From DASPNH01 sp035626675 (lineage in GTDB: Bacteria > Desulfobacterota > Binatia > UBA1149 > CAITLU01), in the NCBI GenBank assembly GCA_035626675.1, contig DASPNH010000102.1, positions 4,082 to 68,081 of the forward strand: a stretch of 64,000 nucleotides of DNA. The letters are read 5' to 3'. This document shows, piece after piece, positions 55,642-64,000 of the stretch. Each line of letters opens with the position of its first letter. Position 1 is the first letter of the stretch. Both the position numbers and the translations under genes were made by a program. The notes beneath the pieces were generated by a model. It was given only the letters and a program-made list of their open reading frames with translations, made no database searches and was not told where the DNA came from.

Positions 55642-56898
55642 TCAGCGCGCGCTGCCGAGGCGCGAGTTCATGTCGGGCTGATCGATCCAGCCTGCGATGT
55701 CCTCTGCCATCTCGAAGATCACCTTCGAGAGCATGCCGCAGTTGCTGACCGATCCCATCGACGTCTCCTTGGCCACGAACGTTCCGCGCAGCTTGCCGCC
55801 GGCGACCAGGCGCCCGTCCACGGTAAGGCCCTTGGGTCCGGACAGGATGCCGCCGCCGGGCGCTCGCAGTTCGACGATCTTGAGCGTCAGCACGATGCCG
55901 CTGCCGGCCGGCTTGTCGGTCAGAAAGACGTTGGGGTTGCGCTCGGCAATGGCCGCCGGAAGCGAAGACTCGATCTGACACTGGTCCAGGATCTCGTCCT
56001 TGCCGAGCACGTTGGCGGCAACCGAGGCACGATTGGACAGCTGGATCGCTCCCGGCGGTGCGACCTTGGCAGCGGGGGCGGCCGGCTTCTTGGGCGCAGC
56101 CTTGCTGGTAGCGGGCTTCTTGGCCGGCGTCGCCGGCTTGGGCGCGGGCTTTTGCGTTTCGGCCTTCTTCGCGGACGCCTTGGCAGCGGCCGCCTTCTTG
56201 CCGCCCTTCTTGGCTTTGCGCTTCTTGTCGCCGCTCTTCTTGGCCTTGGCCGCCGCGTCGCCCTTGGCCGGCTTCCCGGCACCATCGACGTTGGCCGAGG
56301 CCTTGGTGTCGGCTTTCCCGGCGGCATCGGCGTTGGTCGCGGACGCAGCACCGGGCGTGGTAGCGGCGGGCTTGGCCGCATCCACGTTGGCGGCGGCACC
56401 TGCAGGCTTGCGCGCAGCATCGGCATTGCCGGCAGCGGCGGGCCTGGCATCGGCCGAGGACCTGGCTGCATCGGCGGGAGCGGCGGGCTTCTGAGGCGTG
56501 TCGGCATTTCCGGAGGCGGAAGGTCTGGCGGAGTCGGCGTTGGTCGCAGGCCTGGCCGCATCGGCATTGGCGGCGGTGGCAGGCTTGGCCTCGGCGGTGG
56601 CGCCGGCAGCGGGCTTGCGCGGGGCATCGGCACTGCCACCGGCAGAAGGCTTGGCAGCGTCGGCGTTGCCGGCGGCGGCGGACTTCCTGGCTGTATCCGC
56701 ATTGCTCGTTTCGGCCATCGCCTTGGAAGCATCGGCGTTGGTGGCATTGGCGGCCTTGCGGCCGGCATCGGCAGCCTTCTTGGCCCAGTCGCGATCTACG
56801 CCCGAGTCGTAGAGCTCGTCTTCGGCGCTCGCCGCTCCCACTGCCAGGAACAGCGCGGCCACCACGCCGCAGATCATCTTGCGTCCAATGCGATTCAT
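55642..56898 (-). CDS. exported Ala/Lys-rich repeat protein with beta-rich C-terminal domain
   Basis: 418 residues. A signal peptide (CGVVAALFLAVGAASA) is followed by about 190 residues of degenerate repeats such as NADAAKPSA, NADSARPSA and NADAARKPA. A highly basic stretch comes next (KAKKSGDKKRKAKKGGKKA, PAPKPATPAKKPA), like histone H1 tails. The last 140 residues form a separate domain: IVLTLKIVELRAPGGG, GGKLRGTFVAKETSMG, CGMLSKVIFEMAEDIAGWI. The C-terminal domain has two cysteines (DQCQIESS, NCGML). It may bind the anionic surface or cell wall via the basic part. The function is unknown; no homologue is recalled. Confidence 0.75.
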   Translation of the reverse strand: MNRIGRKMICGVVAALFLAVGAASAEDELYDSGVDRDWAKKAADAGRKAANATNADASKAMAETSNADTARKSAAAGNADAAKPSAGGSADAPRKPAAGATAEAKPATAANADAARPATNADSARPSASGNADTPQKPAAPADAARSSADARPAAAGNADAARKPAGAAANVDAAKPAATTPGAASATNADAAGKADTKASANVDGAGKPAKGDAAAKAKKSGDKKRKAKKGGKKAAAAKASAKKAETQKPAPKPATPAKKPATSKAAPKKPAAPAAKVAPPGAIQLSNRASVAANVLGKDEILDQCQIESSLPAAIAERNPNVFLTDKPAGSGIVLTLKIVELRAPGGGILSGPKGLTVDGRLVAGGKLRGTFVAKETSMGSVSNCGMLSKVIFEMAEDIAGWIDQPDMNSRLGSAR

Positions 56899-57107
56899 GG
56901 GTCCCCCTTTCCTTCGGCGACGACGCCGCGGGCCAGCAACTCCCGCCAGGCGGCTGGCCTCCCTTTGTCGCAGGGCTCATGCCGACGTGCAAGACCGGCG
57001 GGGCCGGGACCGCGCGCCTTTTCTCCGTGAAGACATCCAGGCCCGCGGCGAGCCCGGCGGGAGGCGGCCTGCGCCCGAAACCGCCGGTTGCGGAGGCCGT
57101 CCCCCGC

Positions 57108-58670
57108 TCAGGCGCCGACGCTTTGCCAGAGCTGCTCGGGCGCTGCCAGATCCATCGCCGTGCAGGCCGCTTCCACGCCCGAGAGCACCACGCCGTAGAT
57201 GCCGCCGCCGGGCCTGGTCCAGTGGCCGGCAAGCGTCAGCCCGGCGATGGGCGTGACGTTGGGGAGGCGGCCGAGGCCGACCTGACGCGGCGTCAGCTCC
57301 CAGCCGTAGATCGCGCCGGCGGTGTTGCGGGTGTAGCGCTCCATCGTGCGCGGCGTGCCGCCTTCAGCGAAACGAAGATGCCGGGTCAGGCCCGGTATGC
57401 GCGACTCGGCCTGCGCGAGCATGCGCTCGACGTGACGCGGCTTGTCCTCGCGCCACACACGCGCGGCGGCGTACGGCATCAGCGTGGTCAGCACCAATGC
57501 GTTCTGTCCTTCCGGAGCCAGCGTCCGGTCCATGAGCGTCGGCACCGTCATCGAGAGCCAGTCCGGACGCCCGGCGCTGGTGCTCGCAAAGGACGCGTCG
57601 TGGTCCCAGCCGCCGAACTGGAAGCTCTCGTGCGCGACCTCGTGCTCGCCCAGGTTCATGTCGGTTGCCGCGTACACCACGAAGGCCGAGACCGACGGCC
57701 GCGACCTGCGCAGCGAGCGAACGTAGCGCGGCGGGAAGCGCGGCTCGCCGACCAGCTCCTCGGCGGTCTGGAGCGCGTCGGCGTTGGAGATGACACGATC
57801 GGCCTGAATGCGATGGCCGGTCTCCAGCACGACGCCGGTGACGCGCCCGTTCTCGGTCTGGATGCGGCGCACCGAGCTGCGCAGCAGCACCTCGCCGCCG
57901 CTGCGGCGCACGCCTTCGGCCAGCGCATCGGCAAAGGACTGGAAAGTGCCGCGGCAGTACCACGGCCCTTCGCGAAGATAGGTCGCCAGCATGTTGGCCC
58001 AGTACAGGAACGACACCTGCGAGGGCGGCAGCCCGACATAGGGCCAGGTGGTCGCGAGCAGCGAACGAAGGCGCGGCTCTGCGATCGTCGCATCCAGCAC
58101 CGCCGAGAGCGTGGCGCGGTGATAGCGCACCAGCGAAGGGAACTGCTCGGCCGCGTGCAGCAGATCGAACGTGGACGTGTTGGCCGCGGCGCGGCGCGTC
58201 TCCTCGTAGACGTCCTCGACCAGGCGCATGACTGCGCGCAGCGCGTCGTCGTGACGAGGGAAGAGCTCGGCGTGCGCCGCGACGAAGCCGCCGGTATCGG
58301 CGGGCAGGTGCAGCCGCAGATCGGGATAGCAGGCCTCGTAGAAGGGATCGACGCGCAGGAATTCGCACTCGCCGGCAACGCCGCTGGCCGCGAGCACGCG
58401 CTGCACCAGGCCCGGCTCGGCCCCCGGCATCGGCCCGCAGCCGCCGACCAGATGCACGGCGGAATCGAAACGATACTTGCGGCGGCGAAACGCGTGCGCG
58501 TATCCGCCGACGCGGTCATGCCTCTCGATGACCAGGACACTGCGCCCGGCCCTGGCCAGCAGCGATGCCGCCGTCAGGCCGCCGATGCCGCTGCCGATGA
58601 CGACGACGTCGTAGCGGGCCTGACGCGGCTCGGAGTGGAAATTCGGCCGTGGCTGGCGCCTTCCCGCCAC
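57108..58670 (-). CDS. phytoene desaturase/isomerase-like FAD flavoprotein (CrtI/CrtISO family)
   Basis: 520 residues. GSGIGGLTAASLLARAGRSVL and ERHDRVGGYAHAFRRRKYRF give the FAD-binding dinucleotide and the GG(Y/W) motif of the CrtI superfamily. The C-terminal substrate end is GRLPNVTPIAGLTLAGHWTR, which includes the family's LxLAGxWT-type pattern. Members desaturate, isomerise or saturate polyenes or retinoids. With a halogenase-like gene 6 bp upstream and an ACP/AMP-ligase set in divergent orientation, it could act on a carrier-bound acyl or polyene product. No phytoene synthase is in the window. The start is a GTG at 58670. Confidence 0.85.
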   Translation of the reverse strand: MAGRRQPRPNFHSEPRQARYDVVVIGSGIGGLTAASLLARAGRSVLVIERHDRVGGYAHAFRRRKYRFDSAVHLVGGCGPMPGAEPGLVQRVLAASGVAGECEFLRVDPFYEACYPDLRLHLPADTGGFVAAHAELFPRHDDALRAVMRLVEDVYEETRRAAANTSTFDLLHAAEQFPSLVRYHRATLSAVLDATIAEPRLRSLLATTWPYVGLPPSQVSFLYWANMLATYLREGPWYCRGTFQSFADALAEGVRRSGGEVLLRSSVRRIQTENGRVTGVVLETGHRIQADRVISNADALQTAEELVGEPRFPPRYVRSLRRSRPSVSAFVVYAATDMNLGEHEVAHESFQFGGWDHDASFASTSAGRPDWLSMTVPTLMDRTLAPEGQNALVLTTLMPYAAARVWREDKPRHVERMLAQAESRIPGLTRHLRFAEGGTPRTMERYTRNTAGAIYGWELTPRQVGLGRLPNVTPIAGLTLAGHWTRPGGGIYGVVLSGVEAACTAMDLAAPEQLWQSVGA

Positions 58671-58676
58671 CTTGCC

Positions 58677-59921
58677 TCAGCGGACCGAGAGCTCGTCGAT
58701 GTCGTGGCCGTAGACGCCGTACTTCACCATGAAGTCGACCATCCCCACGCTGTAGCGGCTGCGCGTCGCCTCGCCCGTGAAGACGCGGGGCATGTGACGC
58801 GCGAAATGGCGATTGACCAGGCCCCAGCTGTACTGGCGCGCCTTGTACTCGCCGATCTGGAAGAGAGTGAACAGGCTGCCATTGTAGTAGTAGTCCACCA
58901 GGCGTTGCCACACCGTCAGGTTATACAGGACACGTCTCTGGTAGCTGTCCATGGCGCGGCGCGTGCCTTTGAGCAGCGCATCGGCAAGAGCCGCGGCGCC
59001 GTCCAGGCCGATGAGCATGCCGCTCGAGAAGACCGGGTCGACGAATCCGAAGGCATCGCCGACGGTGGCCCAGTTCTCGCCGACCCCGCGCAGCGAGCGC
59101 AGCTGATAGTTGTTGTACTTGACGATGGGCGTGATGCGCTCGGCATCCCGGCTCCAGCGCTGCAGCAGCGGCTCCTCGGCCAGCGTGCCGTGGAACTGTT
59201 CCTCGGGGCTGTCGCCGAATCGCTTCAGGTGTTCCTCGTTGACCACCAGGCCGATGGAGACGCGGCCCGGCAGCGGAATCCGCCAGCACCAGCCGCGCGT
59301 GAGGCGATCGGTGTGGACGTTGCCCTCCACCACCAGCGGAACGCCTTTCATGTGCGCGTGCAGCGCAGCGTCCTTTCGCGGCCCTTCGACGTAGGGAATG
59401 TCCAGCAGCTTGGAAATGACACGGTTGCGGCCCGACGCGTCGACGATCCAGTCCGGCTGGCCCGCGAACGCGTTGCCGGCCATCTCCAGCGTCCGGTTGG
59501 ACAGACGGACGCGGTCGCTGCTGCCGTCGCGCTCGACCGTGGCGGTGCCCTCGATCACCGTCACGCCGGCCCTGCGCGCGCCTTCCAGGATGGCCGCATC
59601 GAAGCGGTCGCGCGGCGTATTGTACGAGTAATCGACCTCCGCACCGATGGCCTGGTCGAAGCGGAAGCTCTGCTCCTTCTCGAGCGTGAGAGTGAAGGTG
59701 GCTCCGGGCTTGAAGATGCTGAAGCCGGCCACCTCCTGCTCCAGGCCGAGGCGGCGCAGAAAGGGAACGACAGCGGGAACGAGCGACTCGCCGACGATGA
59801 TGGGCGGTCGCTTGGGCTTGTGAAACAGAACGACGTTGACGCCTGCGCGGGCCAGATAGGTGGCAAGACTGGCTCCGGAGGGTCCGCCGCCGAGAATGGC
59901 GACATCACGAATCGTGGGCAC
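58677..59921 (-). CDS. flavin-dependent halogenase-like oxidoreductase
   Basis: 414 residues. GGGPSGASLATYLARAG binds FAD. IIVGESLVPAVVPFLRRLG resembles the beginning of phenol or pyrrole halogenases. The halogenase motif WxWxIP is present as GWCWRIPLPG, and the FVDPVFSSGM block matches the Fx.Px.Sx.G pattern. Known relatives chlorinate or brominate phenols or carrier-bound pyrroles with FADH2 supplied by a reductase. Many family members have lost or never had halogenase activity; the catalytic Lys could not be placed. GTG start at 59921. It overlaps none but is tightly coupled to the CrtI-like gene and divergent from the ACP gene. Confidence 0.82.
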   Translation of the reverse strand: MPTIRDVAILGGGPSGASLATYLARAGVNVVLFHKPKRPPIIVGESLVPAVVPFLRRLGLEQEVAGFSIFKPGATFTLTLEKEQSFRFDQAIGAEVDYSYNTPRDRFDAAILEGARRAGVTVIEGTATVERDGSSDRVRLSNRTLEMAGNAFAGQPDWIVDASGRNRVISKLLDIPYVEGPRKDAALHAHMKGVPLVVEGNVHTDRLTRGWCWRIPLPGRVSIGLVVNEEHLKRFGDSPEEQFHGTLAEEPLLQRWSRDAERITPIVKYNNYQLRSLRGVGENWATVGDAFGFVDPVFSSGMLIGLDGAAALADALLKGTRRAMDSYQRRVLYNLTVWQRLVDYYYNGSLFTLFQIGEYKARQYSWGLVNRHFARHMPRVFTGEATRSRYSVGMVDFMVKYGVYGHDIDELSVR

Positions 59922-60015
59922 ATGGTCCTATACGGCGGCAAGGCGTGCGACTCAACGCAGCATTTGACGCCACGCGCGCCTTCGGAGAAACATCGCGGCT
60001 GCGCGCGCCAGAGAC

Positions 60016-60264
60016 ATGACGAAACAAGAGCTCGAACAGACCATCTTCGACATCGTTCGCACCGACATTCTCAGCGTCGATGCGAGCTTCACCGTGCAAT
60101 CCAATCTGATCGAAGCCGGGCTCGACTCGCTCTCGCTCACGCAGCTCATGCTCGCCATCGAAGAGTCCACCGGCATCTGGGTGGACGAGAGCCTACTCGA
60201 CGAGGAGACGCTGGCCAGCGTGCAGACCCTGGCTGCTCTCGTGCATGGCCAGCTCCAGACCTGA
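60016..60264 (+). CDS. acyl/peptidyl carrier protein
   Basis: 82 residues, the size of free carrier proteins. LIEAGLDSLSLTQLMLAIEE carries Ser38 in the DSL motif, the site of 4'-phosphopantetheine. Helix I begins TKQELEQTIFDIV. It carries a substrate as a thioester for the neighbouring enzymes. About 94 bp separate it from the divergent halogenase-like gene, so a shared bidirectional control region is likely. Its stop lies inside the next gene (20-nt overlap). Confidence 0.93.
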   Translation: MTKQELEQTIFDIVRTDILSVDASFTVQSNLIEAGLDSLSLTQLMLAIEESTGIWVDESLLDEETLASVQTLAALVHGQLQT

Positions 60265-61747
60265 CCCGCTGCCACTGACGGGCGCCGACTGCTTCCTTCG
60301 CGCGTTCGAAGCCGAAGTCCGACGCAGCGCCGGCGCCAGCCATCTCTCGCAGTTCGTCCTGCGGCTCGGCGCCGGCTTCGACGTCGACGCGTTCCGCAGG
60401 CTCATCGCCGAAGTCGCCGAGGCCAACGAGATCATGCGGGCCCCGATCCGGCGGCGCGCGATCTTCGGGCCGCCGCTGTATCGCCTGGACCGGCCCGGCC
60501 CCGCCTCGCGTGTGGTGGTCGAAACGCATCCTGCGCAGGAAGCCGGTGCCCGACGCGGGCCGGACGCGGATGCTGCCGGCTACGCGCACGACGCTGGCAC
60601 TGCGCATGGGGCCGGCGACCGGGTCACGGTTTCCGCGGGCGCTGCGCACGGCAGCGGCGACCCCGTTGGCGTCTCGGCAACCGCGGGCGCGTCTCGCTTC
60701 GGCCCACTTCCGGAGCTTTTCGGCCGCCGTCTCAACGGCCGCATGGACGCGCGCCGCGGCCGGCTGCTGCGCTTCGACATCGTGCCGCGCCTCGGGCCGG
60801 TGCCCGGCACCGACATCGCCGCCACCTGGCTGCACATGCTCTTCGACGGCTCGGGCAGCGAGCATTTCATCGAGCATCTGGCCGCGTGCTCGGCCGACGC
60901 GCAGCGGTCTCGTGTCATTCCCATCGACCGCGGCGACAACGGCATCTCCTCGCCGGCGGTTGCCGCGCTGCCGGCCGCCGCCGGTGTGCGCGGCAAGATG
61001 GCGGGGCAGTGGCAGGCCTACATGAACGGGCTCGCCGCGCGTCCGCCGCGCTCGCTGGCCGGTCCGCTGCGCCGCCAGCCGCAAGAGCTTCGCTACCGCC
61101 AGCTTCGCCTGGATGGCGAAGAGGGATCGGCCGCCATCGCGCGCGCCAAGAAGATGGCGGGTTTCCTTACGCCGATGCTGTTCTACCTGGCCGTTGCCAT
61201 CCGCGCGCATCGCGCCGTGTCGATCCGGCGCGGCGCGCTGCCGCCGAGCTGGGTGGTTCCGCTGCCCGTCAACATGCGGCCCAAGGGCGGGCAGGGTGAA
61301 ATCTTTCGCACCCACGTCTCGCTGCTCTGGTTCCAGGTCACGCCCGAGCAGGCGCAAGACCTGCCCGCATTGATCGAGGTCCTGAAGGAGCAGCGCCTCG
61401 AAGCCATCCGCAGCAAGCTCGTGGAGGCCGGCGTTGCCGCGATGGACTTCGCCCGCATCGCGCCCGCGCGTCTGTACTCGCACATGGCGCGCCGCAACTT
61501 CGGCGGCGAGCTCGCCTCGTTCTTCTTCGCCTACACCGACCTGTTCGCGGCGGGCGCGGAAACTCTGTGCGGCGCGCCCATCCTCGACGGCTTCCACGTT
61601 CCTTCGGTCCCGACCTCGCCCGGAAGCGCACTGGTCTTCTGTCTGCGCGACGGCCTCGACGTCATCCACGTCCATCAGCGCGGCAGCATCACCGAGGACG
61701 AGCTGGAGCTGATGCGCGAGCAGATCCTGGCCGATCTGCACGGCTGA
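60245..61747 (+). CDS. condensation/WS-DGAT-type acyltransferase-like protein
   Basis: 500 residues. Begins LPLTGADCFLRAF, like wax-ester synthase/DGAT and NRPS condensation proteins. FDVDAFRRLIAEVAEANEIM and the active-site-like HMLFDG (HxxxDG) follow. PLPVNMRP with SLLWFQV resembles the middle of this fold, and a C-terminal FVLRD-type strand (ALVFCLRDGLDVIHVHQRG) ends it. Residues 90-150 include a low-complexity Gly/Ala/His segment. It could join a carrier-bound acyl group to an acceptor. The start overlaps the carrier-protein end, suggesting tight coupling. The exact acceptor is unknown. Confidence 0.75.
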   Translation: MASSRPDPLPLTGADCFLRAFEAEVRRSAGASHLSQFVLRLGAGFDVDAFRRLIAEVAEANEIMRAPIRRRAIFGPPLYRLDRPGPASRVVVETHPAQEAGARRGPDADAAGYAHDAGTAHGAGDRVTVSAGAAHGSGDPVGVSATAGASRFGPLPELFGRRLNGRMDARRGRLLRFDIVPRLGPVPGTDIAATWLHMLFDGSGSEHFIEHLAACSADAQRSRVIPIDRGDNGISSPAVAALPAAAGVRGKMAGQWQAYMNGLAARPPRSLAGPLRRQPQELRYRQLRLDGEEGSAAIARAKKMAGFLTPMLFYLAVAIRAHRAVSIRRGALPPSWVVPLPVNMRPKGGQGEIFRTHVSLLWFQVTPEQAQDLPALIEVLKEQRLEAIRSKLVEAGVAAMDFARIAPARLYSHMARRNFGGELASFFFAYTDLFAAGAETLCGAPILDGFHVPSVPTSPGSALVFCLRDGLDVIHVHQRGSITEDELELMREQILADLHG

Positions 61748-63021
61748 TGACGAACCAGAGCTGCGACGTCCTGGTGGTAGGCGGCGGTCCGGCGGGCATC
61801 GCCGCGGCGCTGGCGGCGGCGGCGTGCGGCGCACGCACCGTGCTGCTCGAGCGCGAGAGCATGCTCGGCGGCAACGTCTCGCAGGCGTTCGTGCACACGA
61901 TCTGCGGGCTCTATCTGCCCTCGGCGCAGCACGAGGCCGTGCACGCACATGCCGGCCTGCCGCAGGCCTTCGCCAAGGCGCTGGCGGCGCGCGGCGGCGC
62001 CGGCGAGATCGGCTGGGCGGGAAGCGCCGGATTTCTCGCCATCGATCCGCTCGTCTTCGCCGCGCTCGGCGCCGACAGCTGCAAGCGCGCCGGTGTCCAG
62101 GTGCGATGCGATGCGGACGTCGTCGAAGTGCGCGCGAGCGAGCGCTGGCACGCCGCGCTCGCAGGCGGACCAGCGATCGGCGCCGGTGCCATCATCGACT
62201 GCAGCGGCGACGCCACCGCTGCCGCGCTCGCAGGCCTGCGGGTCGAGCAGAGTCCGGGCGAGGAGCTCCAGCACGCGTCCTACATCTTTCGCGTCGACGG
62301 CGTCGACGCCGCCTCGCTGACGCCGATGGAGCGCGCGCGCACCGCCACTGCCGTCGCGCACGCGGCAAGGCACGGGCGCCTTCCCGGCCACGCGGCATCC
62401 ATCGCGATCCGCTGCGCGGTGGCCACGCCGAGCGCATTCGTCACCATCAACCTGCCCAAGCCCGAGGCCTCGGCCTTCGATCCTCTCGACCCGTGCGCGG
62501 TCGATGCGATGAACGGCGCCGCCCGCGCCACCGCGCGCACGCTCCTTCGGTTTCTGGTTGCCGAGCGTGCGCCGTTCGCGCGCGCGCGCATGGGCCAGGA
62601 GCCGGCGCGAATCGGCATCCGCGAAACGCGACGGGTCGTCGGTGTCGAGCGGGTCGAGGTGGACGACGTCCTGTCGGGACGGCGCCGCCACGACGAAGCA
62701 TGCATCTCGACGTGGCCGGTCGAGCTGTGGCAGCGCAGCGACCGCCTCACCTTCCGTGCCGGCGCCGGCCCCTGCTCGATTCCGATGGGTGCACTGATCG
62801 CCGCCGATGCACACCGTCTGGCGATGGCCGGACGTTGCGCCTCCGCAAGCCACGAGGCATCAGGGGCCATTCGCGTGATCGCAACCTCGATGGCCATGGG
62901 CGAAGCCGCGGCGGTCGCATCGGCACTGGCAGTGCAGCGCGACGTCGCGCTGGCCGGCGTCGGCGCCGGCGAGGTAAGAGACGTCGTCGCCAGCGGCCGC
63001 ACCTGCCAGGCGCTGCGCTGA
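61747..63021 (+). CDS. FAD-dependent oxidoreductase (PF12831-like)
   Basis: 424 residues. Starts CDVLVVGGGPAGIAAALAAA, then VLLERESMLGGNVSQAFVHT: the GG(N/M) signature of FAD_oxidored proteins. AGAIIDCSGDATAAALAG and GIRETRRVVG (a common IG(I/V)RE(T/S)R motif), plus MAGRCASASHEASGAIRVI near the end, confirm the family. Its members oxidise or reduce alkenes, alcohols or C-N bonds in varied pathways. Its ATG overlaps the stop of the condensation gene in TGATG, so translation is coupled. The role in the product pathway is not predictable. Confidence 0.87.
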   Translation: MTNQSCDVLVVGGGPAGIAAALAAAACGARTVLLERESMLGGNVSQAFVHTICGLYLPSAQHEAVHAHAGLPQAFAKALAARGGAGEIGWAGSAGFLAIDPLVFAALGADSCKRAGVQVRCDADVVEVRASERWHAALAGGPAIGAGAIIDCSGDATAAALAGLRVEQSPGEELQHASYIFRVDGVDAASLTPMERARTATAVAHAARHGRLPGHAASIAIRCAVATPSAFVTINLPKPEASAFDPLDPCAVDAMNGAARATARTLLRFLVAERAPFARARMGQEPARIGIRETRRVVGVERVEVDDVLSGRRRHDEACISTWPVELWQRSDRLTFRAGAGPCSIPMGALIAADAHRLAMAGRCASASHEASGAIRVIATSMAMGEAAAVASALAVQRDVALAGVGAGEVRDVVASGRTCQALR

Positions 63022-63031
63022 AAAGAGAACG

Positions 63032-64000
63032 ATGAACATCTTCGAGACCATTGCCGAGAATGCGGCCTCACGCCCTGGGCATCGCGCCCTGGCGGAGGTG
63101 GCGCCGGGCGGGCACGTCGAATCGCGCACGTACGGCGAGCTGATCGGTGCCGTGCGCGCCAAGGCGCAAGGCCTGCGAGCCGCCGGCATCCAGCCGTCCT
63201 GGCGCGTGGGCATGATCGTGCCGCAAGGCATCGGCTTCATCGAGACGGCGCTGGCCATCCTGGCCGCAGAGGCGTGCATGGTCCCCGTGGCCGACGATCA
63301 TCCGCCAGCGACCGTAGCCGAGCTGGCACGGCGCGCGCATCTGCACGCGCTGCTGGCCGAGGAGATGACGCTCAGCTCGGTGCTGAAGTCGTGTCCGGGC
63401 GGCGCTGCGCTCGGAAGCAGCGAGGCGACAGGGACCGCCGTCGGCGAACATCGCCTGCAGGTGCTGGACGCGGCCACCGCCGCCCTGCCGGCAGAAGCGG
63501 ACTTCGCCGCGCTCGGGCCGGCCTATCTTCGCTTCACCTCGGGCACGACCAGCGAGCGCAAGGGCGTGGTCATCGGGCACGCACGCATTCACGAGCGCCT
63601 CGAAGCCGCCAACCAGGGCCTCGCCATCACACCGGCCGACCGCGTGCTGTGGCTGCTTCCGATGGCGCATCACTTCGTCGTCTCCATCCTCCTGTACCTG
63701 CGGTACGGAGCCACCATTCTGCTGCCGCCGAGCTCGCTCGCACCGGCCGTTCTCGATCTGGCCGAGCGCGAGCAGGCAACGGTGCTGTACGCCTCGCCGT
63801 ATCACATGAAGCTGCTGGCCAAGGAGACCTCGGCGCGGCGGCTGGACAGCATGCGCCTGATCATCTCGACGGCCGAAGGGCTGCGGGGCGAAGTCGCGCA
63901 GACGTTCGCGCAGCGCTACGGGCGGCCCGTGGTCCAGGCACTCGGCATCATGGAAGCGGGCCTGCCGGTGATGAACACGGCCAGCGCGGCCACCAAGCCC
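63032..64000 (+). CDS. AMP-dependent acyl-CoA/ACP ligase (3' end beyond window)
   Basis: 323 codons in the window; the end lies outside. ETIAENAASRPGHRALAE is an adenylation-domain beginning. The P-loop A3 is LRFTSGTTSERKGVVIGHAR, and LWLLPMAHHFVVSILLYL forms the usual A4 region. ALGIMEAGLPV corresponds to A5, whose GxTE consensus is altered to GIMEAG. The enzyme activates a carboxylic acid as an AMP ester and loads it on CoA or, here, probably on the carrier protein at 60016. AAAAGAG precedes the ATG at 63032. Which acid it uses cannot be read from the visible part. Confidence 0.9.
   Translation, partial: MNIFETIAENAASRPGHRALAEVAPGGHVESRTYGELIGAVRAKAQGLRAAGIQPSWRVGMIVPQGIGFIETALAILAAEACMVPVADDHPPATVAELARRAHLHALLAEEMTLSSVLKSCPGGAALGSSEATGTAVGEHRLQVLDAATAALPAEADFAALGPAYLRFTSGTTSERKGVVIGHARIHERLEAANQGLAITPADRVLWLLPMAHHFVVSILLYLRYGATILLPPSSLAPAVLDLAEREQATVLYASPYHMKLLAKETSARRLDSMRLIISTAEGLRGEVAQTFAQRYGRPVVQALGIMEAGLPVMNTASAATKP

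Noticed and set aside
56979..60278. 1099-codon rightward frame across the CrtI-like and halogenase-like genes
   Set aside because: Shadow frame; both minus-strand flavoproteins are clear and the carrier-protein gene lies in another frame.

Overview
The window is GC-rich, densely coded bacterial chromosome with two tRNA genes, the RNase P RNA gene and about 50 protein genes. No rRNA, CRISPR array, insertion sequence, prophage or plasmid gene was recognised. Gene content suggests a Gram-negative free-living bacterium: lipoproteins, a lipase with its periplasmic foldase, a periplasmic SBP56/SCO pair and MurJ. The cvpA-dnaG-rpoD-tRNA-Ile-zinc-ribbon-rnpB order and many exported Cys-rich proteins (DUF4215-like, dockerin-like and DUF1554-like parts) would fit an uncultured lineage of the old Deltaproteobacteria, such as Binatota, Myxococcota or Desulfobacterota. 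That placement is inference; no 16S gene is present.

Layout. 1-6235 (minus strand): a cut-off PAS histidine kinase, rnpB, a coiled-coil zinc-ribbon protein, tRNA-Ile2, rpoD, dnaG and cvpA. 6376-12928: a double-domain M16 protease lipoprotein, a convergent glycerophosphodiesterase, then prmA, rsmE and gshB. 13083-21638: tRNA-Phe, a hydrolase-cyclase fusion coupled to a VOC protein, a secreted histidine-phosphatase-like protein, thioredoxin-2, a sulfotransferase, a DUF486 protein, trmO overlapping murJ, and a hemerythrin protein. 21735-26020: a Baeyer-Villiger-type monooxygenase, then an SBP56 methanethiol oxidase with an SCO-like copper protein. 26090-30771: a large wHTH-ATPase regulator followed by a secreted Cys-rich protein; both promoter regions carry the same 9-mer. 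31235-33781: membrane pyrophosphatase. 33934-45118: a frameshifted secreted protein, a methyltransferase, P450, ICMT-like, SGNH and GNAT proteins, a phospholipase-D lipoprotein, and an 1121-residue beta-helix/diheme cytochrome fusion. 45356-56898: exported proteins, lipase plus foldase, a histidine kinase, an LLM oxidoreductase, a four-S1-repeat protein and an alanine/lysine-rich exported protein.

57108-64000 and beyond: a biosynthetic gene cluster with a CrtI-like desaturase and halogenase-like flavoprotein on one strand, and divergently a carrier protein, a condensation/WS-DGAT-type protein, a second flavoprotein and an AMP-ligase cut by the window end. It is the best candidate for an undescribed system here.

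Small palindromic elements are scattered through the window. Four copies with a GGGGTCAGGC core lie 0-8 nt after stop codons, and there are a related longer element and a perfect 48-bp palindrome. They look like REP-type repeats or terminators.
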